Shown: positions 1 to 7,189 of the stretch, in pieces
How positions within the stretch are numbered: the stretch's first letter is position 1
Layout of the letters: each line of letters starts with the position of its first letter
Assembly (NCBI GenBank): GCA_964632755.1
Contig: CAZWDT010000050.1
Coordinates: forward strand, 1 to 20,791
From: JAFGMR01 sp964632755
GTDB lineage: Archaea > Halobacteriota > Methanosarcinia > Methanotrichales > Methanotrichaceae
Length of the DNA: 20,791 nt
Reading direction: 5' to 3'
Program-made: the position numbers and the translations under genes
Notes under the pieces: model-generated
The model's input: only the letters and a program-made list of their open reading frames with translations
Databases searched by the model: none
What the model was told of the DNA's origin: nothing

Positions 1-21
1 CTTGGTTGGGATACAACCTAG
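1..21 (+). CDS. tnpB: Possible 3' tail of TnpB (partial)
   Basis: Frame 1 reads Leu-Gly-Trp-Asp-Thr-Thr and then a TAG stop, a few bases before the right-end hairpin. In IS200/IS605 elements the tnpB stop is usually this close to the right end. Six codons cannot identify a protein; the call rests on position alone. Confidence 0.3.
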   Translation, partial: LGWDTT

Positions 22-53
22 ATGCCCCCGAATTCATTCGGGGGAGTAGTCAC
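1..53 (+). mobile_element. Right end of an IS200/IS605-type (TnpB-carrying) element
   Basis: The first 53 bases look like the right end of an IS200/IS605 or IS1341-type element whose body lies left of the window. An 8-bp hairpin, CCCCCGAA/TTCGGGGG at 25-32 and 37-44, is followed by AGTAGTCAC, a layout I recall as typical of this family's right ends. Just before it, frame 1 ends in a stop at 19-21, where the 3' end of tnpB would fall. The reverse complement of this segment supplies the last residues and stop of the neighbouring hsdS gene, so the element sits inside that gene. The exact boundary, about base 53, is inferred; the left end is not visible. Confidence 0.6.
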
Positions 54-1133
54 GGCGAAAAAGACTACTGAACGTAGATTGTCCGCAACTGGTATCACTT
101 TGAACAAGTGCTGATTTAATAGGGCTCTACCATGGTTCCAAATATTCACGAGCAGCGTTCCCGACCAGGAAAACAGGATGTCACCAGTATTGAGGAGATA
201 CTTGCCTGGAATGTTCTCCCCTGGATTCCTCGGTGTCTTTTCTGTCGGACCGTCGCGAAGCTCCGGAATCTTGACGATTGGCAGACCGACATCGCCCAAG
301 TGTGAGGGTCTGAACGCAAAACCATTGAGGAACGTTGCCAACTCCGAGAAGGGCTTCTTCTCCCACCCCTCCGGCACGCCATCGGTGATGGTGGCGTGTT
401 CGTGGCCGGGGAAGCGGAGGTGGACGAACCACACCCTGTAGAGCAGCCGCGCCGCCTGCTCCAGCAACTGAATCCGCCGCCGGTTGTTCTCGATCAGGTC
501 GTCGTAGGCGGAGAGGATGGAGGCGATGCGAACTTGCGTCGCTGTATCTGGAAGATTGACAGAGATTCGTCCGATAATTTCTTGATTCAATGATGCCATC
601 GTTGCCTTGTTCGAACACTGTGTGATCATCCACTGCTTATGACTCGGCAATCTGAGCCCAAACGACAAGAAGGCCGGGTGAATTGCGTCTGTAAGCACGC
701 GGAGCCGGATGCAGTCTGAGCCTTGCATCCATCCTGCTTCCGATTCGCTAACAAAGAGATGCCTGTCAACGGCTCCCTTTCGACCGAACACGATGTCTCG
801 TGTTTGAATAAGGTGCTTCGAGAGACGCGAAACTACTTGATCTGGGACGAACTCAAGTTTCTCTGGTCGGAGGTCTCCGTACCCAATATTTCTTACGTTG
901 ATTACGGGCGTTCCCTCAGGAGTGTAGTCCGATGCCTTAAGTTGCGTCCCAAAAGGACCAGTCTGAATGTCGATGCTGCCATCATCCAAGAATTCAGAGA
1001 GATAAACTTTCCTCCAACTCATACCCCCACCACCACGAGCTTCTCCCCTATATCCACCGCCCGCGATTGCCGCCTCTGCGTTGAAGGCTTCTGGCTCCAT
1101 ATGAATCTCACGCAGGGGCAGGCAGTAATTCAT
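18..1133 (-). CDS. hsdS: Type I restriction-modification specificity subunit HsdS, 3'-truncated by an IS element
   Basis: HsdS recognises the DNA target through two target-recognition domains joined by helical spacers. The first domain covers about residues 38-205. The central spacer follows, with the typical run QVRIASILSAYDDLIENNRRR near residue 205. The second domain starts near EGWEKKPFSEL and stops early. The last residues, TTPPNEFGGI, and the stop are read from the IS right end, so the rest of domain 2 and the C-terminal spacer are lost. Family members usually exceed 400 residues. The first ATG overlaps the stop of the upstream DUF1016 gene as ATGA. Residues 1-37 carry a copy of the HsdM C-terminus (LREIHMEPEAFNAEA), so the original HsdS start is probably Met38 (1022). 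Full function is unlikely. Confidence 0.85.
   Translation of the reverse strand: MNYCLPLREIHMEPEAFNAEAAIAGGGYRGEARGGGGMSWRKVYLSEFLDDGSIDIQTGPFGTQLKASDYTPEGTPVINVRNIGYGDLRPEKLEFVPDQVVSRLSKHLIQTRDIVFGRKGAVDRHLFVSESEAGWMQGSDCIRLRVLTDAIHPAFLSFGLRLPSHKQWMITQCSNKATMASLNQEIIGRISVNLPDTATQVRIASILSAYDDLIENNRRRIQLLEQAARLLYRVWFVHLRFPGHEHATITDGVPEGWEKKPFSELATFLNGFAFRPSHLGDVGLPIVKIPELRDGPTEKTPRNPGENIPGKYLLNTGDILFSWSGTLLVNIWNHGRALLNQHLFKVIPVADNLRSVVFFAVTTPPNEFGGI
1078..1115. repeat. 38-bp direct repeat, copy 1 (hsdM 3' end remnant)
   Basis: These 38 bases match 2213-2250 at 34 positions by my alignment. The reading is the HsdM C-terminal stretch LREIHMEPE. The two copies flank the DUF1016 gene. Confidence 0.8.
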
Positions 1134-2158
1134 CCCACTCCCTCCAACAATTTGGCGATTTCAGCGGGTGAAGGCAGTTGCCCTTCGAGCTCCTTGGGCA
1201 GGCGTTTGACCATGCGATAGGTCGAAACGCCGATTGGCTTGCTGGCATCGTGCAGGGCATACTCGACGACCGTGCGGGTCTTCTCCTTGCAGAGGATGAT
1301 GCCGATGGCCGGATTTTCACCCACTTCGCGCACCTGTCGATCCAATGCGGTCAGATAAAACTGCATCTTGCCCACGAACTCCGGCTGAAACTCGCCGATC
1401 TTGAGCTCGATTGCGACAAGGCATTTGAGGCGGCGGTGGTAGAGCAATAGATCGATGAAGTACTCCTTATCGTCCACGGCAAGACGGAACTGGCTGCCGA
1501 CAAACGCAAACAACCCACCCATAGCGCGAAGAAAGTCCTCGATCCGGGCGATGAGGGCGCGTTCCAGCTCGCGTTCGGAATGCTCTTCGCCCATCTCGAG
1601 AAAGTCGAAGGTATATTCATCTTTCACGGCAAGCTTCGCCTGTGCGCGCAGATCGGATGTCAGAGCCTTATCGAAGTTGGTCTGGCCAAGAAGCGTCTTT
1701 TCGTAGCTCTGGTTCTCGATCTGATGGATCAGCACGTTCTTGGACCAGCCGAACTTCCGGGTCATCCGGATGTAGAATTCGCGCTCCAGAGGGTCTTTGA
1801 TACGTGCCATCACAATCAGATTTTTGCTCCAGCTAATTTCTCCAACCAGTGGTTGGAGTTTCTCGCTGTCATGATATTCCAGGTAAAACTGCCGCATATA
1901 CCATAGGTTCTGGACCGAGAATCCCTTAACTCCGGGGAACTCATTTTGCAGGTCATTGGCCAATCGCTCGACAACGGATTTACCCCAACCCTCTCTATCC
2001 TGCCGCTCGACAATCAGTTTTCCAATGTCCCAGTAAAGTGAGACCAGCTCCTTGTTCACAGCCTTGAGGGCACCATATTGGGCCGACCGGACGCGCTCCT
2101 TCACTTCAGCCAGAAGCGCGGCGTAATCGTCAGGTAATCGCTCCGAAAGTTTGGTCAT
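1130..2158 (-). CDS. DUF1016 (YhcG-type) PD-(D/E)XK nuclease-like protein
   Basis: This 342-residue protein has the two-part DUF1016 layout. An N-terminal helical domain (about 1-160) carries the run LYWDIGKLIVERQ. A C-terminal PD-(D/E)XK nuclease fold (about 200-320) has D236 in YFIDLLLYH, E251 and K253 in IELK, and Q267 in QFYL. All expected catalytic positions are present and the length is normal. Such genes are often found within type I restriction-modification loci; the substrate is not established. The ATG overlaps the hsdM stop and the stop overlaps the hsdS ATG, both as ATGA, so translation is probably coupled. Unlike both neighbours this gene looks undamaged. Two copies of the hsdM tail bracket it, which suggests it was added to the locus. 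Confidence 0.9.
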   Translation of the reverse strand: MTKLSERLPDDYAALLAEVKERVRSAQYGALKAVNKELVSLYWDIGKLIVERQDREGWGKSVVERLANDLQNEFPGVKGFSVQNLWYMRQFYLEYHDSEKLQPLVGEISWSKNLIVMARIKDPLEREFYIRMTRKFGWSKNVLIHQIENQSYEKTLLGQTNFDKALTSDLRAQAKLAVKDEYTFDFLEMGEEHSERELERALIARIEDFLRAMGGLFAFVGSQFRLAVDDKEYFIDLLLYHRRLKCLVAIELKIGEFQPEFVGKMQFYLTALDRQVREVGENPAIGIILCKEKTRTVVEYALHDASKPIGVSTYRMVKRLPKELEGQLPSPAEIAKLLEGVG

Positions 2159-2637
2159 ATCCCCAGCTCCTCGAAGTTCCTCTTGATCGTCGCCGCAAGC
2201 TTCACCGTCTCGGCGTTGAGGTCTTCTGGCTCCATGTGGATCTCACGCAGCGCTTCTTCGAAGTCGAAGTCCTCGTCCTCCTCCTCTGGGGCGACGCCGA
2301 CGTTGCGGCCGGGGGTTAGGCTCAAGTAGCCTGAGACGAGGTCGAGGCAGCGATCGATCTCGCCCCGATAGAGCCAGACGATGGCCAGCAGGTTCTGCTG
2401 CTGCTCGGGGGAGGCCTCCTCTTTGGTGAGCGGTCGAGCCTTGCCGCTGCGCGTGGGCAGGTTGGCCTCGATCCTGTCCTTCACCGCCAGGTAGCAGCTA
2501 TAGGCGTGCCGGAGGAAGACCAGGCCCATGACGGGGAGGAAGTACTCGTTGCTCGCGTAGTTGGAGTTTGCGGAGAGCGTATCAGCCGCGTTCCATAGGC
2601 GTTTTTCGATGGCTTCGATCTGTTCCATTTGTGGCAT
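2155..2637 (-). CDS. hsdM: Type I DNA methyltransferase subunit HsdM, internally deleted
   Basis: HsdM normally has an N-terminal helical domain, a SAM-dependent adenine methyltransferase core with an NPPF/NPPY motif, and a C-terminal tail, over about 500 residues. Here only 160 remain. Residues 1-73 match the N-terminal domain (EKRLWNAADTL, NEYFLPVMGLVFLRHAY). From about residue 76 the sequence jumps to the far C-terminal region (SPEQQQNLLAIVWLYRG, then the acidic stretch and REIHMEPEDLNAE). The whole catalytic core, including SAM-binding and NPPF motifs, is missing without loss of frame. The product cannot methylate DNA. It might still fold as a small helical protein or be a relic. A second start, Met4, is equally possible. 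Confidence 0.85.
   Translation of the reverse strand: MPQMEQIEAIEKRLWNAADTLSANSNYASNEYFLPVMGLVFLRHAYSCYLAVKDRIEANLPTRSGKARPLTKEEASPEQQQNLLAIVWLYRGEIDRCLDLVSGYLSLTPGRNVGVAPEEEDEDFDFEEALREIHMEPEDLNAETVKLAATIKRNFEELGI
2213..2250. repeat. 38-bp direct repeat, copy 2 (within hsdM)
   Basis: Partner of 1078-1115, with four mismatches. It encodes the authentic HsdM tail LREIHMEPEDLNAE on the minus strand. Confidence 0.8.
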
Positions 2638-2944
2638 GCTCGCAACCGTTCGTCTCTATTAACGGGCCTGAAGGGGCAGCATGAAACCGCTTGTGCCGCA
2701 AGGTGCCGCCAGGCGAAACCCTCCCGCGGGATAGGGAGGGGTCATCGGATATTAAGCCTCGCGGGGGCGCTTTTCTGCATCATGATAGAGCGCTGCTGGT
2801 TCAGCCTAGATGAGCCTGTATCTCGTCACCAAAGACCGCTGGCGATTCGGCGATCCGCTAGGCGTGCTCACGCGGCGAGGCCTCGCATGCCTCATAGCTT
2901 GCTGCGGAGTGCGCCGCCGTCGTTTGACTATCGTCCGTCAGCGC
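2638..2944. other. Intergenic region between the hsd remnant and the TIM-barrel gene
   Basis: No convincing gene was found in these 307 bases. A 7-bp perfect stem, CCCTCCC at 2719-2725 and GGGAGGG at 2734-2740, is followed on the minus strand by TTT and could be a weak terminator for the operon ending at 2945. A TTAATAGA run just upstream of hsdM on the minus strand could be its TATA element. An open frame of 54 codons on the plus strand (2810-2974) is not supported. Confidence 0.4.
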
Positions 2945-3751
2945 CTATTCGTTCTCGCCTGCGACATGCTGTAGATATCGCCGTTCCCGCCTGAGGACGC
3001 CCGCCTTCCCCTCTCGGGAGAGGCCCCCGGGGAACTTCTTGTCGTCGAGCTCAAGCGTGTACGGCCCGGAGTATCCGGTCTCCTCGATCGCCCGGATGAC
3101 GGGATCGATCGTGCCAAGGCTTGGAGGCATATGCTGCACCCCTTCCACAGTCGCGCTCGCGTGAACGTTCGTCAGGTATCCGCCGAGCAGATCCACGAAG
3201 GCAAGGGCGCGCTCCAGCGGCGGCGTCGCATGCGAAATGTCGAGCGTAAGTCCGAGATCGTAGGCCTCCAAGTAATAGGACATCTCCTCCGGAGAAGAGC
3301 AGATGTTCCAGGGCTCCGGTGGGAGGTTCTCAAGGGACAGCGTAATCCCCGCCGCCCGACCGAGACATGCATCCAGATACTCTCGAAACTTCCGCCTGTC
3401 CTCCTCGCGCACTTCCCTCTTTGCGGTGCGCTTGCCAGGATGGATGGTGAGGATATCCGCTCCCAAGAATCGGGCCATCTCTATAGCATCGAGCGACTCC
3501 TCGATGGTTGCCCGATGCACCCGATCGTTGTAGGAGGAGGGATTCATATCCATCACAGGGGCGTGCATGGTGAGGCGAAGCGGGGCCAATGCCTCCTTCA
3601 TGGCCTGCAGGCGCTCAGGGCTTTTGCTCTCCCAGTACCATGGAGTCTCCGCCCAGAGCTCCATCTCCTCGATCCCGGCCAAGCGGAGCACGTCTGCCAT
3701 CTCCCATGGAGTGAGGTCCCACAAGAACATGGAGGAGATCGATACTCTCAA
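2945..3751 (-). CDS. Sugar phosphate isomerase/epimerase-like TIM-barrel protein (AP endonuclease 2 family)
   Basis: The 268 residues fit the xylose-isomerase-like TIM barrel shared by endonuclease IV and sugar isomerases. Candidate metal or active-site residues lie at strand ends: H63 (MHAPV), H104 (TIHPGK), E141 (SLENL), D171 and H174 (LDISHA), H197 (NVHAS) and E234 (YTLELDD). Length is usual for the family. The start is TTG and overlaps the stop of the HD gene as TTGA, so it is the third gene of the nac operon and probably translationally coupled. The substrate cannot be told. Sugar isomerase and AP endonuclease activities both occur in this superfamily; the pairing with a nucleotide-hydrolase-like HD protein leaves a repair or nucleotide role open. 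Confidence 0.8.
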   Translation of the reverse strand: MRVSISSMFLWDLTPWEMADVLRLAGIEEMELWAETPWYWESKSPERLQAMKEALAPLRLTMHAPVMDMNPSSYNDRVHRATIEESLDAIEMARFLGADILTIHPGKRTAKREVREEDRRKFREYLDACLGRAAGITLSLENLPPEPWNICSSPEEMSYYLEAYDLGLTLDISHATPPLERALAFVDLLGGYLTNVHASATVEGVQHMPPSLGTIDPVIRAIEETGYSGPYTLELDDKKFPGGLSREGKAGVLRRERRYLQHVAGENE

Positions 3752-5496
3752 TCCAGATACCTCCTCGCAAGGAGGCTGACCACGTCGTAGGGGATGTTGT
3801 GCTTCTCTATCCGGAGATACCTCTCGACAGCTGCCGCCTCCTCGCTGTAGGCCTCGGCTATCGGCTCGGAGTAGGAGAGCCCTTCGGCCGTTAGCATGTA
3901 CTCGTAACGCTGGCTCCAGCGGCCCGCCTTGTGGTAATGGCGCTGGTCCTGATAGATCATGCCCATGGCAACGAGGATCTGGATGTCCTCAAAGAGCCTT
4001 TCGCTATATGGAAAGCCGTACTCGTTATGGAAGCTGTAGTCGTAGAGGCCGGAGAGGCCGCCTGAATTCCCCGCCCCGATCTCCTTGAGGCAGGATATTG
4101 TGCGGTATATCCATGTGATGTTCCTGATCCGGGGGACGAGGATGCGCTCCCCATAGCTCTGGGTGAGTTGGCGGTGCAGCGAATAGAAGAGCAGCATCAG
4201 GCCTTCTATGGGTTGGTAGCTCTCCTCCCTGACGAAGGAGAGAAGCCTCTTTGCCAGGGCCTCCACAGAGGGGAGGTCTACCTCTAGGGGCTCATCGCCG
4301 AAGAAGGATAATGTAAGCTGCCTTGTCAGGGCCTTGACCAGCCCTGCTGCCAGGGCGGACTCGTCGTATAAGAATCCCTCCGTCGTCCTCGTGCCTCGGG
4401 GAACGCCGCTTCCAATGGAGATCTGAGCGAGGGCAGGGTACATCTTATCGAGGCCTGCCTGGAAGAGGCGCGACATATGCCCGTTTCTCGATATGGTCGC
4501 CAAAGCCATCCTAAGACCTGGTGGGAGCGTGCGATGGTCGAACCTGGCTTCAAGCGGATAGACGCGGCCCCCCCTCAGCCGTTCCAGGAGGGCATGGACC
4601 TTTGCGTCGCCACGATCCAGAAGGAGTCTCTGCAGATCGGAATCGTTGTAGCGGGTAAAGAAGAGGGAAACGAGCTGGCGAGCCTCCGATTGATCGAAGC
4701 CACCTAGGACCGACTCCAGGGCAAAGAGGAGCATGGCCCTTCCTGACTGCACCCGTGGATGATGGACGAGGGCGTTGTAGTGATGGGCGCGGGCGATCAG
4801 CATGGATTCTGCGGCGGTTAGGGAGAGGTCAAAGCGGTAGTCGCCATCCCCCGCGAGGACGGGCCGGCCGTCCTGAAGGGCCAGGGCCTGGATGATCTGA
4901 TCGACGTCGACGAGGCCCAAGCCCACACCGGCATGGTGGGAGTCGCGCAGGAGAAAGTCCATGCGATCTGCATCCAGGTCTCCGGAGACGATCCACCCCA
5001 AGGGGGGGCGGCCCTGGACGATTCCTGCGATCTCTCGAAAGAAGGCGTCGGGGGGGCCAAATGCCCCCTCCACGAGGGCCAATGCCTTTTCGCCGAAGGG
5101 ATGGGTGGCCAGTATATGCGCTGTGAACTGCTCGTGGCCGCTTGCCGGGACACCATTGAGCAAAGGCTGGAGGTCGACGTTTCTCGAGAGCACCGCTTCG
5201 ACCGCATGCGAGTAAGCGGAGTGGCCTATGTCGTGGAGAAGGCCGGCAATTCGCGCCCGGATCAGGTCGCCTTCGTCGAGCCCCAGGTGCGAAGACAGTC
5301 GGCCTGCCATGTGCATCGTGCCCACGCTATGCTCGAAGCGTGTATGCATGGCCCCTGGATAGGCGAGGTCCACAAGCCCCAGCTGCTGGATTCCTCGCAA
5401 CCGCTGAACTGGAGCGCTCTCTATTAAGGCCCACTCCAGATGGCTTGGGACGATCGCCCCATGGACCGGGTCGTGGATGGGCCTCCTTCTAATCAT
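3748..5496 (-). CDS. HD-domain phosphohydrolase (dNTPase/SAMHD1-like), long form
   Basis: The N-terminal third is an HD domain of the dGTPase/SAMHD1-like class: PIHDPVHG near residue 6, H56 in RFEHSVG, H88-D89 in LLHDIGHSAYSH, and D175 in DLDADRMDFLLRDS. These four metal ligands are intact, so hydrolysis of a nucleoside triphosphate or similar phosphate ester is likely. A helical region follows to about residue 400. The last 130 residues (IRNITWIYRTISCLKE, LFEDIQILVAMGMIY, YEYMLTAEGLSYSEPI) look like a winged-helix-type appendage, making the protein longer than typical archaeal relatives of about 400 residues. It starts 5 bases after nac and runs into the TIM-barrel gene, so all three are probably one transcript. 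Substrate unknown. Confidence 0.85.
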   Translation of the reverse strand: MIRRRPIHDPVHGAIVPSHLEWALIESAPVQRLRGIQQLGLVDLAYPGAMHTRFEHSVGTMHMAGRLSSHLGLDEGDLIRARIAGLLHDIGHSAYSHAVEAVLSRNVDLQPLLNGVPASGHEQFTAHILATHPFGEKALALVEGAFGPPDAFFREIAGIVQGRPPLGWIVSGDLDADRMDFLLRDSHHAGVGLGLVDVDQIIQALALQDGRPVLAGDGDYRFDLSLTAAESMLIARAHHYNALVHHPRVQSGRAMLLFALESVLGGFDQSEARQLVSLFFTRYNDSDLQRLLLDRGDAKVHALLERLRGGRVYPLEARFDHRTLPPGLRMALATISRNGHMSRLFQAGLDKMYPALAQISIGSGVPRGTRTTEGFLYDESALAAGLVKALTRQLTLSFFGDEPLEVDLPSVEALAKRLLSFVREESYQPIEGLMLLFYSLHRQLTQSYGERILVPRIRNITWIYRTISCLKEIGAGNSGGLSGLYDYSFHNEYGFPYSERLFEDIQILVAMGMIYQDQRHYHKAGRWSQRYEYMLTAEGLSYSEPIAEAYSEEAAAVERYLRIEKHNIPYDVVSLLARRYLD

Positions 5497-5501
5497 CTCC
5501 C

Positions 5502-5852
5502 TCAGCGGGAGGCAAGCTTGAGTATGGCTGCGGCGAGGTCCCCACCTGCCTCTACGAGGGCAGAGCGGGCATCCTCTGGACTTGCCCCGGTCTGCGCGGA
5601 GACGAGCTCAACGTCCCCCTCCGGTATCACAAGGCGAGGCCGCTCCTCTGCCTCCCCAGAGACCTGGTAGGTGCGGTTCCCCTGGGCCTCCATCACCGCA
5701 ACGGAGGCGTTGGAGAGGACGATATCCTTGTCAACGGTGCGGATTATCACCTCCTCGACGCCATCTATCTCCTCGACGTTAATCCCCATGCTCCTCAGCA
5801 TTCCCTTCATCTTCTTGGGGTTCATGCCCCTGCCACCCAGTCCTGGAATCAT
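5502..5852 (-). CDS. nac: Nascent polypeptide-associated complex protein (archaeal NAC)
   Basis: Archaeal NAC is a homodimer that binds ribosomes near the exit tunnel and shields nascent chains. The 116 residues show the usual plan. A Gly/Met-rich start (MIPGLGGRGMNPKKM) leads into the NAC beta-barrel (about 20-67; MGINVEEIDGVEEV, NRTYQVSGEAEER). A UBA domain closes the chain (about 80-116; VELVSAQTGASPEDARSALVEAGGDLAAAI). Length is normal. The ATG has a clear AGGAG at 5859-5863, six bases upstream. It is first in the operon with the HD and TIM-barrel genes. It is the clearest archaeal marker here. Confidence 0.95.
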   Translation of the reverse strand: MIPGLGGRGMNPKKMKGMLRSMGINVEEIDGVEEVIIRTVDKDIVLSNASVAVMEAQGNRTYQVSGEAEERPRLVIPEGDVELVSAQTGASPEDARSALVEAGGDLAAAILKLASR

Positions 5853-5887
5853 GATATTCTCCTCTTCGAGGGCTGTGATTGGGCATC

Positions 5888-5900
5888 CTAAGTAAAGGTA
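5888..5900 (-). promoter_or_regulatory. Weak TATA-like element upstream of nac
   Basis: The minus strand reads CCTTTACTTAGG about 40 bases before the nac ATG. A start site 25 bases downstream would leave a short leader containing the AGGAG. The match to an archaeal TATA box is poor. Confidence 0.3.
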
Positions 5901-5923
5901 TCCTTCCTAAGCATGCATCATTA

Positions 5924-5945
5924 CTTCAAGGCCCCTTCAAGGCCC
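5924..5945. repeat. Two tandem copies of an 11-bp unit
   Basis: The unit CTTCAAGGCCC occurs at 5924-5934 and, after its first base, is repeated at 5935-5945. It lies between the nac promoter region and the end of the AI-2E gene. No function is evident. Confidence 0.5.
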
Positions 5946-5980
5946 ATCGAGGATGGGGAGGCGAAGGCGGCCGCTTTCCC

Positions 5981-7036
5981 TTATGCCGAAGGAGGCTCTT
6001 GAAGGCGTATGGCGGTGCGATATGCGGCCAAGATGAAGCCGTATAACGCGGGGCCGATTATCACGCCTATCATCCCCACGACGAATATGGGGGCGGTATA
6101 GGCGAGGATCGTGATCACCGGATGGATCGATGCGCCCTTCATCGCCAGGTGAGGCCGAAGGATGTTCTCCGGTATGACCATCAGGAAGATGAAGCCGAAG
6201 ATCGGCAGAGCGATCCCCCGCAGGAGGTCGCCGGAGAGCAAATAGTAAAGGGACATAGGCACGAAGACGATCGGCGGCCCGAGCATCGGCAGGAGGGTGA
6301 GGATGGCAACTATCGCTCCCCAAAGAAGGGAGTAGGGGATATCGAGTATGATGAAGCCCAAGGCGGCCAAAACCCCGCTGAGCATCGAGGTTATGAAATA
6401 GACATGGAATAGGCTGTTGTAGATCGAGTCGAGCTCCTGAAGGAAGATGGCTACGGTTCCCTTCTCCGGCAGATGGTGAAAGGCCAGCCCCAGTATGGAA
6501 CGCCCGTCCATCAGCAGATAATAGGTGAGGAAGACTGCAAGCAGGATCTGAGCCATGCGGATTGGAAGCCCGGCCAAGAAATCTGATAGGGTCGCCTCCA
6601 CCATCGAGAGGGCATAACGTAACATGGAGATCATGCTCGACTCGGAGATGGATCCAATCCTCTCCAGATAGGGGGCGATCTGGGAAGGAAGATATGCTAT
6701 GGCCAGGCCCTGAATTGTCTCTGGGTAGGAGGAGATGTCGATCTCCATCAGATTCTCCAGCTCCAACAGGTGGGAGACTTGCGAGGAGAGCATATCCAGT
6801 ACACCGAATATCACAATCAGTAAGGCCAGGAAGACCACTACGACCGAGATTGCCGATGAAAGGGACTTTCGGCCTGTGATTCGAAGAAGCCTGCCGTAGA
6901 TCGGATCGAGCATATAGGCGAAGAATATGCTCAAGAGCACGGTTGTGATGAACTCCTTGCTGAGATAGATCGCAAGGGCTACCACCAGAAGGACCAAGCC
7001 AGCTGCTGCCAAATGAAACTGCTGCCGGGAGTCCAT
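5981..7036 (-). CDS. AI-2E family transporter-like membrane protein
   Basis: This is a polytopic membrane protein of the AI-2E family (PF01594 type), whose members export small molecules or act as ion antiporters. About eight hydrophobic segments are visible: two near the N-terminus (LAAAGLVLLVVALAIYL and the FFAYML helix), SAISVVVVFLALLIVIF, a long hydrophilic stretch, MAQILLAVFLTYYLL, and four C-terminal helices. The C-terminal run ENILRPHLAMKGASIHPVI is characteristic. The frame opens at 7090, but Met19 at 7036 is the better start: a GAAAGCTATAT element on the minus strand lies about 28 bases upstream, which fits a leaderless mRNA starting at this ATG. Its substrate cannot be inferred. Confidence 0.85.
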   Translation of the reverse strand: MDSRQQFHLAAAGLVLLVVALAIYLSKEFITTVLLSIFFAYMLDPIYGRLLRITGRKSLSSAISVVVVFLALLIVIFGVLDMLSSQVSHLLELENLMEIDISSYPETIQGLAIAYLPSQIAPYLERIGSISESSMISMLRYALSMVEATLSDFLAGLPIRMAQILLAVFLTYYLLMDGRSILGLAFHHLPEKGTVAIFLQELDSIYNSLFHVYFITSMLSGVLAALGFIILDIPYSLLWGAIVAILTLLPMLGPPIVFVPMSLYYLLSGDLLRGIALPIFGFIFLMVIPENILRPHLAMKGASIHPVITILAYTAPIFVVGMIGVIIGPALYGFILAAYRTAIRLQEPPSA

Positions 7037-7057
7037 ATGGGTTACGTGGGCGCGAGA

Positions 7058-7072
7058 GAGATATAGCTTTCC
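7058..7072 (-). promoter_or_regulatory. BRE/TATA promoter for the AI-2E gene
   Basis: The minus strand reads GGAAAGCTATATCTC, a purine-rich BRE followed by a TATA box, centred about 28 bases before the ATG at 7036. This spacing suits a leaderless archaeal transcript. Confidence 0.5.
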
Positions 7073-7189
7073 ATCATACTGAATATCCATTGCATGTGGC
7101 GAATTGGCAGAGGAGGATTCGGCTTCGCTTCGCCGGAGATCTGCGCCGCGGATCCTCGGCCTTGGGCGATCTCTTGGGAAAGGTTCGAC

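Larger units (their letters stand above)
1..73 (+). ncRNA. Possible omega RNA (reRNA) scaffold end plus guide
   Basis: TnpB elements make a guide RNA that covers the 3' end of tnpB and the right end, with the guide taken from flanking host DNA. Here the scaffold end would be the hairpin and AGTAGTCAC up to about base 53, and the guide would begin at about 54 in hsdS sequence. This follows from family knowledge and position; nothing here shows transcription. Confidence 0.3.

Noticed and set aside
2719..2740. Perfect 7-bp hairpin as a strong terminator
   Set aside because: It lies over 200 bases past the operon stop and has only three T residues after it on the minus strand, so it is noted only within the intergenic entry.
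2810..2974. Plus-strand frame of 54 codons starting MSLYLVTKDRWRF
   Set aside because: No ribosome site, overlap with the end of the TIM-barrel gene, and no recognisable family. Length is within what chance gives in GC-rich DNA.
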